The notes beneath the pieces were generated by a model. It was not told where the DNA came from. It ran no database searches and was given only the letters and a program-made list of their open reading frames with translations. A stretch of 64,000 bases of DNA, from the NCBI GenBank assembly GCA_963969345.1, contig OZ017766.1, positions 6,200,001 through 6,264,000 on the forward strand. The letters run 5' to 3'. A program made the translations under genes and the position numbers. Positions 1 to 11,169 of this stretch are shown one piece after another. Positions within the stretch are counted from its first letter, which is position 1. The number at the start of each line of letters is the position of its first letter. This DNA is from Turbatrix aceti. Its lineage: Eukaryota; Nematoda; Chromadorea; Rhabditida; Panagrolaimidae.

Positions 1-429
1 TGCACCAAGCATACTTTTTTTTACTCGTGTCAGATAAAAATTGCCAGCTGATCTTTAGTTTTTCCAAATGTAAAAAAATGTGCGTTGTGTAAAAGAAAGT
101 TTAGGCGACTGATAACAACTGTAAAATTGGTATTTTGCTTTTATGGGAAACAAGATGATAAAATATGACTGAAGGAAGGCAATAACATGTAATAAAAGGT
201 GGGATTTGAAAGGAATTATATTATTTCTGGAAAATGTGTTGAAAACAAACATCTTGGGTTTCCAGATGTGATTGCAAAAAAAGTCGGATATTTACAACTT
301 TGCAAGTAATAAAATTTAGGGAATGTCTGAAACACAGACAGCGGCGGTGTCTTGTACTACCACGAAAAAAATAAATGTCGAGTGATCTTTGATTTTAAGG
401 AACAATGTAAAAAAGGGTAATTAAAGGGG

Positions 430-741
430 ATGCGCGAACTTTTTCATCCCCGACTGACGATGATTGTTCTGAATATCAACTCAAGCGTAGTACATGCAAG
501 TCAGGTTTACGTGCCGGGTACTTTCATCGAAAAGGCAATAATAATTGTCGGAAGGGAAAGGTTTTTGCAACCAATCTTTGGACGCAGCGCGCAGACAAAG
601 GAAAAAAGGTCCAACGAGGAGATTGACAACTTTATGAACAAAATGCCCGGTCCTGAAGCACTTTACTTTACTTTGGCCCGGGATTACTACAACATCGACT
701 TCAACGGAGAAAAGTCCATTGCAAGCCGATCAATGAACTAA
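430..741 (+). CDS. doubtful single-exon ORF, 103 aa
   Basis: I do not recognise this ORF. It opens with an ATG four codons after an in-frame stop and runs 103 codons to TAA. Codon choice (ATC, AAC, TTC, GGA) looks more coding-like than the surrounding AT-rich DNA, and the C-terminal half is mixed charged/aromatic rather than low complexity. There is no signal peptide, no membrane segment and no splice acceptor just upstream. It could be a small gene, the last exon of a gene starting left of the window, or chance. Confidence 0.27.
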   Translation: MRELFHPRLTMIVLNINSSVVHASQVYVPGTFIEKAIIIVGRERFLQPIFGRSAQTKEKRSNEEIDNFMNKMPGPEALYFTLARDYYNIDFNGEKSIASRSMN

Positions 742-2544
742 AATACATACATATACTACATTTCCCCGAAAAATGTGGTGGCCAAGCAACTTGCAAGTTT
801 GAATCGTGTGTGTTGGTCGATTGTTGATGCAACGGCTCGGCTGCAGCAGCCGATAAGCGACTGCTAGGCGGGAGAGGAGGACAAAAAGTTGTCACAGAGG
901 AACTTTAAAAATCACAAAGCACCCTGGACTTGGGCTGGGGGGTTCAGGATAAAGGGTGATTTATTTTCGAGTTCACGCCAGTGATCAGGGCCCCCCCACA
1001 AAGAATTGAACTGACGACAGATACATAAGATGGTTCGAAGGACTGCGATTGCGATTACGTTTGATATGAGACTGCGCGTGCGTGTATGTAAAACCAAAGA
1101 TAAGGAACTCCAAGAGACAGACAGGTGGGTGGTTTGCGTGCACAATAATCACAAATTTGAAATAAAAATTACCCCCTAGAACGGGTTGTGGAGGTTACAA
1201 AATGGGTGATTGTCGGGAAAAGGGTGGATCATAAATTGTAATACCTGCCAGACTGTCAATTTGAATGATGCAGACCATCTGGATCATTTTTGAGAAATTG
1301 AAAGTTGGCAGGATTTAAAAAAAATTGTAACGTCATGTTAAATTTTAAAAAAATGAAGAAAAGTGTCACGCCCGTAAACCACAATCAGGAAACACGGATC
1401 TTAAAAAAATTTTTAATCCCAGACAAACGTCATCTTTTCCATTACAAGCCTTCTAGAAGCCGTCTGGCAACACCCAGGGTGTACTTTATGTCTCCTATGT
1501 GCGTCATACTACATAGGAGACCCATTAGCCGCTTGCTGGGCTGGCGCAAAGCAAATCAATATCCTCCTCCGCCTCTTCCCTGCTTCCCCCTTTCGCCCAC
1601 CCCAAGCATACATAGGAATGACGAGGGAGAAGCCATGGCCCTAACTTGGCTACGTCAGCACACGGCTTTTTTTGGGTACACTGAAATCAAGACGGTAGAA
1701 AAAAGGGAGGGATAAAGAAGAAGAATCGATGGAAAAATGGGAAGAGGGCCAATGTTTTTCTACCCTAAAAACAAGGCTTACTCCTTTTTTTTCCATGACT
1801 AATTCGGCGACCAGACAAGACAGAGCAGACAGACAAGACAGTCTTTTTTGTTGCTGGGTGGGGAGGGGGCGCGAGTTGTGCCCGTGCTGGGCAGCTGGCT
1901 GACAGCAACCCCACCAGACCTTAGGGCAGCGCGGGACAAAAGTGCGAACACGACAGACGCCGTCCCCGCCGCCGTCGTCAGTTAAACCGTCCATCCGCGA
2001 CCTCAATAAGCTAACAGAAGAAAAAAAAATGTGGCACACAAAATGACGACGACACACCCTGCCTGAGGCGTAGTCGTCGTCGGACGGATGCTAACAAATT
2101 GTGAATTTTTATTCGTTATGCAATGTTTTGAAAGACATTTTTTCTGCCTTCCAAGACAAAAAATAAATAAATAGTATACATAAATTGTGACGCGGGGTTC
2201 ATAGATAAAAAACAAATAACAAAAAACAAACGATTGAATTATAACAAAAAAAATTTGATGTCATGAAAAAAAGCGAGCAATTTGTTAAATTGTCATCCAA
2301 TTGAATGGCATTGAAATGCATAAAACTTGGCAGGCAGGAAGTCATCGTTTGATGGTTTTTTTGTGATGCCACTTGTTACGGCACTTTTTTTGCCAGACAC
2401 TGCTGTCAAGCGATGGATTTGTTTCCATGGACACCCTCTCGTTTCAAGGGAATAATGAATAGTCACAGTCAAGTTTTTTTACAAAAAAACATCGAGAGCG
2501 ACAAACTTGCTGATATTTAGGAACGCGAAAACGAAAGTGACTAA
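742..2544. other. intergenic, no gene seen
   Basis: No ORF here has coding character. The stretch contains C-rich and T-rich blocks and one strong hairpin: an 11-bp perfect stem, 1490-1500 pairing with 1511-1521, around a 10-nt loop. A GC-rich block at about 1850-2010 could be promoter sequence, but no adjacent gene start is seen. Confidence 0.5.
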
Positions 2545-2562
2545 CATGGCAGCAGTGTTGTC

Positions 2563-2712
2563 GGGTACCCGGACCGGGCCGGTTCCGGTCCGGGTACCCG
2601 AAAATTAGAATTTCGGTTCCGGTTCCGGTTCCGGGTACCCGAAAATCAGAATTTCGGTTCCGGTTCCGGTTCCGGGTACCCGGATTGTTCGGTTCCGGGT
2701 ACCCGGATTTGA
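2563..2712. repeat. left subterminal iterons of the hAT element
   Basis: Three to four units built from the palindrome CGGGTACCCG followed by AATTAGAATTTCGG-like sequence and GGTTCC repeats, period about 41-44 bp. The same unit in the same + orientation recurs at the right end. In hAT elements subterminal repeats bind transposase; that role is inferred here. Confidence 0.8.
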
Positions 2713-2944
2713 ACAATGATCCTCGCCATAATAAGAAAATTAATATGAAGAAACTATAATACAACAAGAGAGTGCAGACAGTTTTGCATTACACGCGCGC
2801 GCATGGCAGACGCAAGCTGCGCACGCTGTGCGAAGTTTTCGCTCCAAAACAATCGTTTTATCGTACTCAATTTCGAGCGCGGTATTTTTATTGGAGTCAT
2901 GGTTTTGCTTTGGGTCTTTTTTTTGTCGCTTTGTCGTACAGAAA

Positions 2945-5065
2945 ATGTCACAACTGTCGATCGCGACTTCTTTCGTTGCTAGGAATGGCGTTTATCACTG
3001 TCAGTGGCCTGGCTGCTCCACAACGCTGAAGATTCCCGCTGACGGGTCTACAAGTTCCAGGCGAAAGCATTACCAGCTGCACGAAACTCGTGGGGATTCT
3101 GCGGAAGGACCGTCTGCGAAGATGCCTCGACTTGATAAGGGACAGTTGCTTATTCTCCCGTCGAAAGCTTGGCATGACTCGATTGCTCGTTATTGTGCGG
3201 GTACCGCAACGAGCTTTAATGCTTGTGGAGGAGAATTGTTCCAGAAAATGTTTAGTACTTATCACACGGACTTCCCTGTTAGTTTGTTTTTTTAACTGAA
3301 TTGTTTATCACACAATACTTTCAGTTTCCCACCCGTCAAGAAGTGAAGAGCTTTGTCGTCAATCTGGGCAACGCGATAACCGAGGAAAGAAAAGAGGCCT
3401 TGAGCGGGCAAGTCGGAAGCCTTGCGTTTGATGAGACAACCAGCGGATCGTTGAGATTTGTCAGGTTTGTTTTTTTTATTTCCGGTGCAGCTTTTAAAAC
3501 ATATTTTGCAGCACGACATTCAGCTGGATTGATTCCGACTTCAACTTCCATCACAAGCGTCTTCAACTGACCGATTTGGAGGACAAACGCGCAACTGGCG
3601 AAACTCTCAAGGATATTATTGAGCAAGTCATCACCGATTACGGTATCGAGGTCAAGTCCATTACTCGCGATGGCGCGAAGTCAGGTGCTCTTGCTTGTCG
3701 GCTGGGTGATTACCTTAGGTATTTTTTTTCATTCTTTTAAATTTGTGATTTATAATAAATTTCAGCGTCCATTGTCTTTGTCATGTCATAAACTTGATAA
3801 TTCAAGCAGCATTCAAGAAAGGTTCTTGTGAGAAACTCACGGCACCTATTCGCCAACTTGCTGCTTCGTTTAAACGATCTTCTGTCCTTCAAAATTTGTT
3901 GAAAAAGCACGGATCTACCGTTGCGATGAAAATCGTAAGTACAAAACATTTTTAGCAATAAGTTTTTTTGCAAAAAAATTCAGCCTGCGATGACAAGATG
4001 GAGTTCACTGTTTTTTGTCGTCGATGCGTTCATTAAGAACCGGGACTGCCTTCTCAAGGTTCAGGCCGATCCTTCGTTCGCTGAAATCGAGAAGGAGTAC
4101 GGTGAGAAGTTCACGGCTGCTCTTGAAATCAACCTCAAGGAACTCAAGGATTTGCATGGCATCCTGAAAAGTTTTAAAGACTTCACGGACATGGTGAGAA
4201 TTTTGACGATTTTATATTATCATTGTTGCAAATGTTTGTCGTACAGGCAGAAGGCAAGGAATCCGTTGTCAGTTTGATCCCCTACCTGAAGTTTTTGATT
4301 CTGAAGCGCTGCAAAATGGCCGGCGAACGCCAATGGGCCAAAGACTTGGCGGAAGCGGCGAACTCCTACCTGTCTGAGTATGAAGACGACGAAATGATTG
4401 ATCTCGCTACCCTACTCGATCCTCGTTTTGCTTTCAGGTAGGTTTTTATTTTTATATAATTACAAAACTTTTGTTTGTTTTCCAGTAATATTTTTTCCGA
4501 TGAAAAGTGGGCGTCGTTGGTGCAAATCATGAAAACCAAGCACGAAAAGATGGCTGACGAAGAGCCGAATGGAAATGAACCGGAGAGCGTCGAGAATGTT
4601 TTTGATACCTTCAAAAACACAACTGTGGTCAACTCGATTGCAGTGAGTTTTTATAAAACAAAAACATAATTTTTATACAATAATAAAGTTTTGCAGGCAG
4701 AAATCGAACTCTATCGACAGCTGAAGTCAAAAGGCGATGCGCCGCTGGCTCCTACGCCCGGCAAGAACAACTTCCGGGAAGTATTAGCATTTTGGCAAAA
4801 AAACAAAACCCTGCTTCCCATTCTCGCTAAAGAAGCGCAGTGGCGTTTGTCCCAGATGGCGTCCAGCGCTGAACCAGAACGCGCCTTTTCATCCCTTGCT
4901 CTTAACCATGAGAAACACCGGAATCGACTTGGTGGCCATACGTTGACGCAAATTGAAGTTGTCCGTGAGGATACGCTTATTAGCCTTATGGGAAACTCAA
5001 CAAAGAAAAAGAAAATCACAATGACCACCTACGATGACGCCGACAGTGACATTGAATGGATCTAA
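2945..5065 (+). CDS. hAT-family transposase with BED-type zinc finger
   Basis: Eight exons keep one frame: 2945-3277, 3325-3464, 3512-3718, 3766-3934, 3984-4193, 4247-4437, 4486-4642, 4697-5065; total 591 aa. All introns are 40-50 bp with GT and TTTCAG-like ends. The N-terminus has a BED-like finger (HCQWPGC, then KHYQLH, roughly residues 17-48). The hAT RNase-H-like core follows, with FDETTSG holding the first catalytic Asp, ITRDGAKSG the second, and a CLCHVINL motif of the CxxHxxN type. The C-terminal hAT dimerisation region is clear (ILAKEAQWRL ... SAEPERAFSS ... RNRLGG). It would excise and insert the surrounding element. The start is the first ATG before the zinc finger; upstream in-frame codons are not needed. 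No frameshift or stop is seen. Confidence 0.9.
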
Positions 5066-5163
5066 TTTATTTTGTCTCCACTTTGTTGTTTTTTCTGCTT
5101 TAGTGTTTTTTGCGTAGTGTATTTTGACATGAAACGTTTAATACTTGAATTAAGAATTTTGAT

Positions 5164-5421
5164 TCCGGTTCGGGTACCCGAAAATTAGAATTTCGGTTCC
5201 GGTTCGGGTACCCGAAAATCAGAATTTCGGTTCGGTTCCGGTTCCGGGTACCCGAAAATCAGAATTTCGGTTCCGGTTCCGGTTCGGGTACCCGAAAATC
5301 AGAATTTCGGTTCCGGTTCCGGTTCCGGGTACCCGAAAATCAGAATTTCGGTTCCGGTTCCGGTTCCGGGTACCCGAAAAAATTGAATTTCGGTTCCGGT
5401 TCCGGTTCGGGTACCCGAAGA
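5164..5421. repeat. right subterminal iterons of the hAT element
   Basis: Six to seven tandem units with the CGGGTACCCG palindrome, AATTTCGG and GGTTCC repeats, in the same + orientation as the left block. The array is longer than the left one, so the two ends are asymmetric. These GC-rich blocks stand out sharply from the AT-rich flanks. Confidence 0.82.
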
Positions 5422-5451
5422 ATTTTAGGAACCGACAACACTGCATGGCAG

Positions 5452-6050
5452 GCACTTTTGTGGTCCTAAAAAAAGAAATTTATGTCTGCGAAGGCGTCGA
5501 AAGAAAAGAAAAAAATGTGCTCTGCATGTTGAAGAGCATCTGAAAAGGCACAATGAATGCTGATGAATTTTTTGAATTTATTCGATTTGACTATAAACGT
5601 TTGAATGTATTTTAAAAACAAAATATTTTTTTAGGAAATGTCAAAAAAAAATTTTTGGGTGCAAAAATATTTTTTTAGAATGTAGACTTTGCTAAAAACA
5701 ACTCTGACAACTGTGTTTTTCTTTGTCACCCGGTGCGGTGCGGGTGTGTGTTATTGACCAAATCGGAAAGGACGAAACATTTTAGACATCAATTTGTGGT
5801 CTTATGCATGCTTATGTTAGTCACGACAAAAAAAAGAAACAACCTTTAACGCTAACAATATTTTTTTTTTACTTAAACGAACAACAACAACAAAAAAATG
5901 CCAAAACAAAGAAAAAGTGAAAAAAGTGCATATGTTTATCGGCCCGGTGCACGCTGTTACAAGACATGTATTGCAAGTGATTTACAATTGTTTAGCCACA
6001 GGAAATGACCGCAGGATGACTCACAGAACCCGCTTTTACTAAATATTTAT
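5452..6050. other. intergenic, nothing recognised
   Basis: AT-rich spacer between the hAT element and the 3' end of the TMEM144-like gene. Homopolymers only; no coding signal. Confidence 0.5.
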
Positions 6051-7608
6051 TTATTTGGAAACACCGATGAGCACAGCTCCGATAATTGTGAGTGCAGCTG
6101 CACCTGCCATCAGGGACAGGTTTCGAGTTCCCTGGAAAAAAAAATTTTAGGAATATTTATTTTCTGGAAAAAAAAGCAAAATGAGCATTTTTTTGAAAAA
6201 AATGTTCCAAAATTTCCAAATTCGAGATAAAGCTAAAAAAATTACCTGAATCTCCCGGAAATAAAAAATACTCCAGCAAGCACCGATGCAGCCGGGCACC
6301 GTCGTTGCAATGGGATAAGTGACGGCAGCCGAGATGACGGCCGTCGCGTTGAGCAACAAAGCTGTGGCGACCGCCCAGAAAAGCCCGGCTACGAGTGCCG
6401 GAATGGCGACTTCGCTCGGAAGCACTGGTTTATTTTTTCTAAAAAAAACAAAAATTATGAAACATTCAAAAATAAATTAAGTATGAAAATTAAAAATAAA
6501 CTAAATTAAAAAATAAAAAATGAATTAAATAAAATAAAAAACTCACTTAACAATACAGTAACCCACAAAAATCACTGTACAACTGACAAAAACGCCAAAG
6601 AAGTGTGAAAAAATATAGGAAGTGCCGTTTTGAGGCGCGGTTGGGAAGAGTTCCTTGTTATCCTGGATGTAGACGACTGGAAAGATTTTGCAGCCGTAAA
6701 ACATGCCAGCTAGGAGGGATAGTGCGATGCCACTGAAAAAAATGACGTTGAGGACGAAGAATTTAAAAAGGTAGATAACTTACACGATGCGATCAGTTTT
6801 TGACGGCTCCTTGTCTTTGTTCCGCTGAGTTGGAAGAACGCTGTCGTCGTTCAGAGGAGATGTTTCGGGAAGAGGAGTTTCGAACTCATCGATGAATGGG
6901 TCACTTTTTTTGTTTTTGACGAAACAGAACATTATGCCGCTGAAATTGGGACAAAATTTTACTATTTGTTTGAAAAAAAAATGAAAATTTTTTTTTAAAA
7001 TTCAACATTTTTAACTTCAATTTCAACAATAAAAAAAAAGATCTTTGTTAATTTTTTTTTTAAATTTAAATTTAAAATTAAAAAAAAACTAACATTGAAA
7101 AAAAAAATTTTTAATTTTATATAAAAAAAAAATTACCTGTATAAAAATTTGTAATATTTTTTTTAAATTGCAGTTTGTAAATTTCTATTAAAAAATTTCC
7201 AATAACTCACCCAACAAGAACAGACAACAACCCCAACCCCGTAATCCACAAATTATTAGCCGGTCTGGGTTTAATGCCAAAAACGCCGAACGTTCCCAGC
7301 AACCACCCCGTCAGACAGTTGGTCGCAGCCCAAATCATAGGCCCCAGACCGAGTCCAATTCTGTTGATGATCGGCACTGCCATCGCATTGCCCACGGCCC
7401 AGAACGTGCCGCCCAGCATCGCGACGGGGTAGAACTCCTCGAAGCCGCTGTACGCAAATCCGCAGAAGCCGACGAGGACGATCGCCACCGACATGCACCA
7501 CTGCGAAAAAAACCCGTCTGCAGCGTGGAACTTTTTGAGGGGCACCAGGACGCAGCCGTAGGCGATCACGGAGCCCGTGAGTTCGAGGAAGCCATCGAGC
7601 TCCACCAT
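6051..7608 (-). CDS. TMEM144: TMEM144-like multi-pass membrane protein
   Basis: Five exons on the minus strand give 337 aa: 7211-7608, 6784-6939, 6547-6732, 6246-6438, 6051-6131. The protein is a ten-helix DMT-type membrane protein matching animal TMEM144 in size and layout: helix pairs, a hydrophilic central loop (exon 2, rich in D, P, S and K) and a second helical half containing PVVYIQDN and YIFSHFFGV. TMEM144 belongs to the drug/metabolite-transporter-like proteins related to sugar transporters; the substrate is unknown. A splice-acceptor signal (CCTTCAG, exon side at 7617) lies 9 nt before the ATG and suits SL trans-splicing or a 5' UTR intron. The stop codon overlaps an AATAAA signal. 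Exon phases join cleanly with no break. Confidence 0.9.
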
Positions 7609-7659
7609 TTTTGGATTCTGAAGGATAATTTTGAAAATTAGTAAAAAAACGGGAGTCAC

Positions 7660-9504
7660 GATATTTTCACGGGAATTTTTAAAAATTGTGTCTGAAGGAA
7701 AAAAAAGTGAACTTGGGTGTTATCGTTATCATTCATTAGGCATGGACTGGGTTGTATGCTCGGCTTGTTGGACAGGGTAGATACCTTTACAGGCAGCCAG
7801 GTGTTATCAGTCCATCGACAAAAGGGAGGAAACATCGAGTAGGAGGTCGATTCCGTTGTCCTAGCATCAGACATCCAATTTTTACCTCTTGCAACTCCCA
7901 GGAACAACAACTTTTTCCCATGATCGAATTTCGCCCCAAAGTTACATAAATAAGCAAAACTCGACCCGGGGAAATAATTCAATGAAATAAGCGATCAGTT
8001 TGTGGCCCCAAAAAAATTTTTAACTGTCCTCCTCAATCGCTTTTGTTTATGAAGCTGACGTGAGTGCGAACGAGCGCTGTGTAAACAACCTGACTATCCT
8101 CTTCCATAGAATGGTGCTAGACGGAAAAAGCAACGATCCGGAGCATAAAAAATGTTGTTAGGTTTTTAAAATTTATAGATAAATATGAAAAAGTTATAAA
8201 TAATGATTTTTTGTACTTTTTTGTTTGCCTTTGTTAACGGCAAAAAAATAAAAATGACAAATATTAGCTAAAATCCTTAGATGTAAGCTAAAATAAGCTT
8301 TGGCTTACAAAAAAAGGCAAAAAAATTTTTTTTACCATTTTGGATGCAAAAAAACTCCAGGTTTTCCCATCACCCAAAAAACATTCAATTTATGTATTTA
8401 CGTTCACGAATCAAGAAACCACCCAGTGCACTTATGTATGCGCGGACACATGTGAAGTGCTGCAAAAATCATTGATGATCATCAATAAATGGATTTTGCC
8501 TCATTACCTGTCTACAAAGTGTCGACAAATGATGTGTAAACTTTGTTCAAGTATTTACGTGTCTTTCGTCCTCTATCATCTTCCAAACGTGTTTTTCGGT
8601 TAACTTTTAATTCTCTTTTTTTTTTTATTTTGATTGCACTTCACTGCTTTGTGTTTGATTAACGTCTTTTTAGGGTTTTCAAACGAACACTAATCAAAAT
8701 GATGACAAAAACTGGAGTTTGAGGTTGTAACGATGTGTAAATAAACATGGACTACGTCAATTTAATTTTCGTAACTGGAAAAATCAAAAATCAGGAGCAT
8801 TTGGATTTTTTTCAACAAAAAAAAACATTTAAAAAAAAAGGAACATTTTTTTTGATTATTCTCAATTTTTGCAGAAACTTTCGAAAACAAAAAAATTGAA
8901 AATGTTTCCATAAATTAGTTAATGCTGTTTTTTTTGTTAAAAAAACAGTTGGAATGCAATTTTTTAAAATAAAAATGAGTACAAAAATATATTTTTACAA
9001 AAAATTATTTTTCTCAAAAAATTATAAAAAACTTTATTTTTATCGTTTTTAGAATTTTTTTCTGCGATGAAAATTTATGAACATCAAATTTTAAAATCGT
9101 TCACAGAATAAAATCTGCTTGAAAAAAAACGAAGAAACCTAAATTTAAAAAACATTTCCAGAAAAATAACCGCGTCATTATCAAAACACACCCTCTCACA
9201 CGTAGTTTGTTGACGAGCATGGAAGAGTGCATGTTCACGGCTTATTTTGACGGCATGCGTGTGAGAAGGGCCAAGCGAGTTATTTTAGATGAGCCAAGCG
9301 TGATTGGCATCCAGCTCGTAGGCGAGTTAGGGTTCATGCACCAGAAATTGTTGCTTCAGGGGGCCAAACATTTTTTTACAAAAAAATTTCACAAAAAAAT
9401 GGGATGCAAAGATGCCAACGGTGTCAATTTATTATCAGTGTAAATCAAATCTATTGAATTGAAATATTATCAGTAAGTCGCCAACAGCCATCGTAAAATC
9501 ATCC
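7660..9504. other. intergenic, AT-rich, no convincing gene
   Basis: Upstream of the TMEM144-like gene and downstream of the phosphatase gene. Only low-complexity ORFs occur. A 78-codon + ORF at 9207-9443 has some non-random codons but no family resemblance. AATAAA on the minus strand near 9428-9433 is a plausible polyadenylation signal for the phosphatase gene. Confidence 0.45.
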
Positions 9505-11169
9505 CTACTGCGCGATCGCGCTCTCGTTTTGCGTCGCGCTTTCCTGCTCGCCGAGTGGCATTGTCGGAGGTTCGTTGACGCTGCCCGCATCTTCGAAGCT
9601 CCGCTTGAACGCTTCCGGCCCCACACAAGTCTTTGTTGCGGGGTTAAAAATGGCAAAGCTGATCATCATGTTCAGGCTGATCTTCACCACTCCGCCCTTG
9701 TTGTTGATTTCTGGGATGTACCTCGGAGCTGAGAATACCGTAATCAACTTTCTGTTCGCGTAAAAGCCATATCCGTTGGGCATGACCTGGTGGGCGCGGA
9801 TGATGAGGTCGAGCTTGAGCTTGTCGCACGTCTGCTGCACGACGTCTTCGCCGAAGCACACGCTGATGCCACGGATGGCATTTTGCCGGAAGCCTTTGCA
9901 CGCGATCGCTGGATCTGCCCAGACGAGGTCTTCTTCGATGTGCTTCTTTCGGGGCTCGTAGCAGGGCCGAGGAATGTTGCGAAGGTCGTTGACGGATTTC
10001 AGGTGAGGACTCAGGCCTCCGTGGAAGCAGAGAATCTTGTGTTTGATGATCGCTGAGAACGGCATGTACGAGAAGACCTCGTTCATCTCGCGGTACACCT
10101 GATCGGCAAGGAAGCCAAAGGCTTGCTTGCACTCTGACAGAAAGCCGTAGTACATGTTGACGCACGCGGATTCGTGATTGCCTCGGAGCATGAAGATCTG
10201 TAAACGGTATTTTTTGGTTACGGTTAGGCGATCTCAAAACGAAAAATGAGATTCGTGTGATGGTTACGGTAATAACATGTGGTCTCAAAACAAACAAAAG
10301 TTTTCGTGATGAGATCCTACAAGATCCCAAAGCGAAAACGTATTTGCGTGTCAAAAGTTTGTCTCACATGGTCTCAAAACGAAAACGCATTTTTGAGTCG
10401 AAAATTCGCATTATAGAATCTCAAAACGTAAATCGCCGGTTACGATAGTATCGTATCGTTCGGTCTCAAAGCGAAAAATCTGAAACGTATACTGGTTATA
10501 CGATAATGAGGTCTCAAAGCGAAAAAAAAGCATTTTCGTGTCGAGAGCCCGCCGAATTCAGAATTTACACGATCTCAAAACGAAAAATTATTTTCGTGTC
10601 GAGAGTCGCCCGATTGCAGACTTTACGCTGATTTTCGTCTCGAGAGCCCACGCGCGCGTTTTAAAATTTTCTAAATCTTAGGATAAAAAATCACAAACCC
10701 TTCTTGGATAGGCAATTTTGTACGCCAGAAGCAGTCCGATGCAATTGAGCGATTGTGTTCCTCGATCCACGTAATCTACAAAAAATAGCCCATTTTCATT
10801 CAACGCACAAAAAAAACAAAAGAAAAAAAACAAACCCCCGAGAAAGAGATAATTGGATTTTCCCGGATATCCGAGAGCCGTGAATATCCTCTGCAAATCC
10901 GGAAATTGTCCATGGATATCACCGACGACGTTGACAGGCAGAGGGATGTCCTCGAGGCAGACGGATTCCTGGCGAAAGATGGATTGCGCCGCGTCCATGA
11001 TCTCCTTGAGCTCCTCGTACTGATAGTGAATCTTGGCTTTGAAACGGTGGTGTTTTGTGATGAATTTTTCCAGATTCTTCGGATTTATCGATACGCTGCC
11101 GGCTGTCGCGGTAATCATGGATTCATCGGATTTTTTGTTCTTTTTGCCATGCAGTAGGGCTGAAATCAT
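9505..11169 (-). CDS. PP1-type serine/threonine phosphatase catalytic subunit
   Basis: Three exons, 10836-11169, 10699-10775 and 9505-10197, give 367 aa. The PPP-family metal-binding signatures are all present: GDIHGQ, GDYVDRG (created across intron 1) and RGNHE, followed by HGGLSP, VWADP and a C-terminal APRY motif. The family dephosphorylates Ser/Thr with two metal ions. Length and motif spacing fit PP1, with about 30 extra N-terminal residues rich in K/S and a C-terminal tail of about 45 residues. The sequence is divergent from canonical PP1 (GNHESACVNMYYGF in place of the usual GNHE context), as in the many nematode-specific, often germline-expressed PP1 paralogues. Intron 2 is unusually long (501 bp) and filled with a degenerate repeat. 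Catalytic residues appear intact. Confidence 0.9.
10229..10590. repeat. degenerate minisatellite inside phosphatase intron 2
   Basis: The motif GRTCTCAAARCGAAAA recurs eight times on + at about 10229, 10281, 10322, 10370, 10416, 10462, 10510 and 10571, a spacing of 41-61 bp with most near 47 bp. Between copies, TTTTCGTGTCGAGAG-like and TACGATA-like words also recur. The array fills most of the 501-bp intron. Confidence 0.75.

Larger units (their letters stand above)
2553..5443 (+). mobile_element. complete autonomous hAT DNA transposon
   Basis: The element is bounded by perfect 12-bp terminal inverted repeats, CAGTGTTGTCGG at 2553-2564 and its complement CCGACAACACTG at 5432-5443. Both ends are flanked by the same 8-bp duplication, catggcag (2545-2552 and 5444-5451). 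The 8-bp target duplication and CAGTG-type ends are hallmarks of the hAT superfamily. Inside lie an intact multi-exon transposase gene and blocks of direct subterminal repeats near each end. With perfect ends, perfect target duplication and an unbroken transposase, this copy looks recent and possibly active. Total length is 2,891 bp. Confidence 0.93.

Noticed and set aside
1650..2057. 135-codon minus ORF rich in Cys/Pro/Ser
   Set aside because: Low complexity, no recognisable domain; looks like reading through a GC-rich block.
8340..8603. 87-codon + ORF in the TMEM144-phosphatase spacer
   Set aside because: Composition is like the surrounding AT-rich DNA; no motifs, no splice context.
9207..9443. 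78-codon + ORF downstream of the phosphatase gene
   Set aside because: No family resemblance, ends in a T/A run, and lies where the phosphatase 3' UTR and flank are expected.
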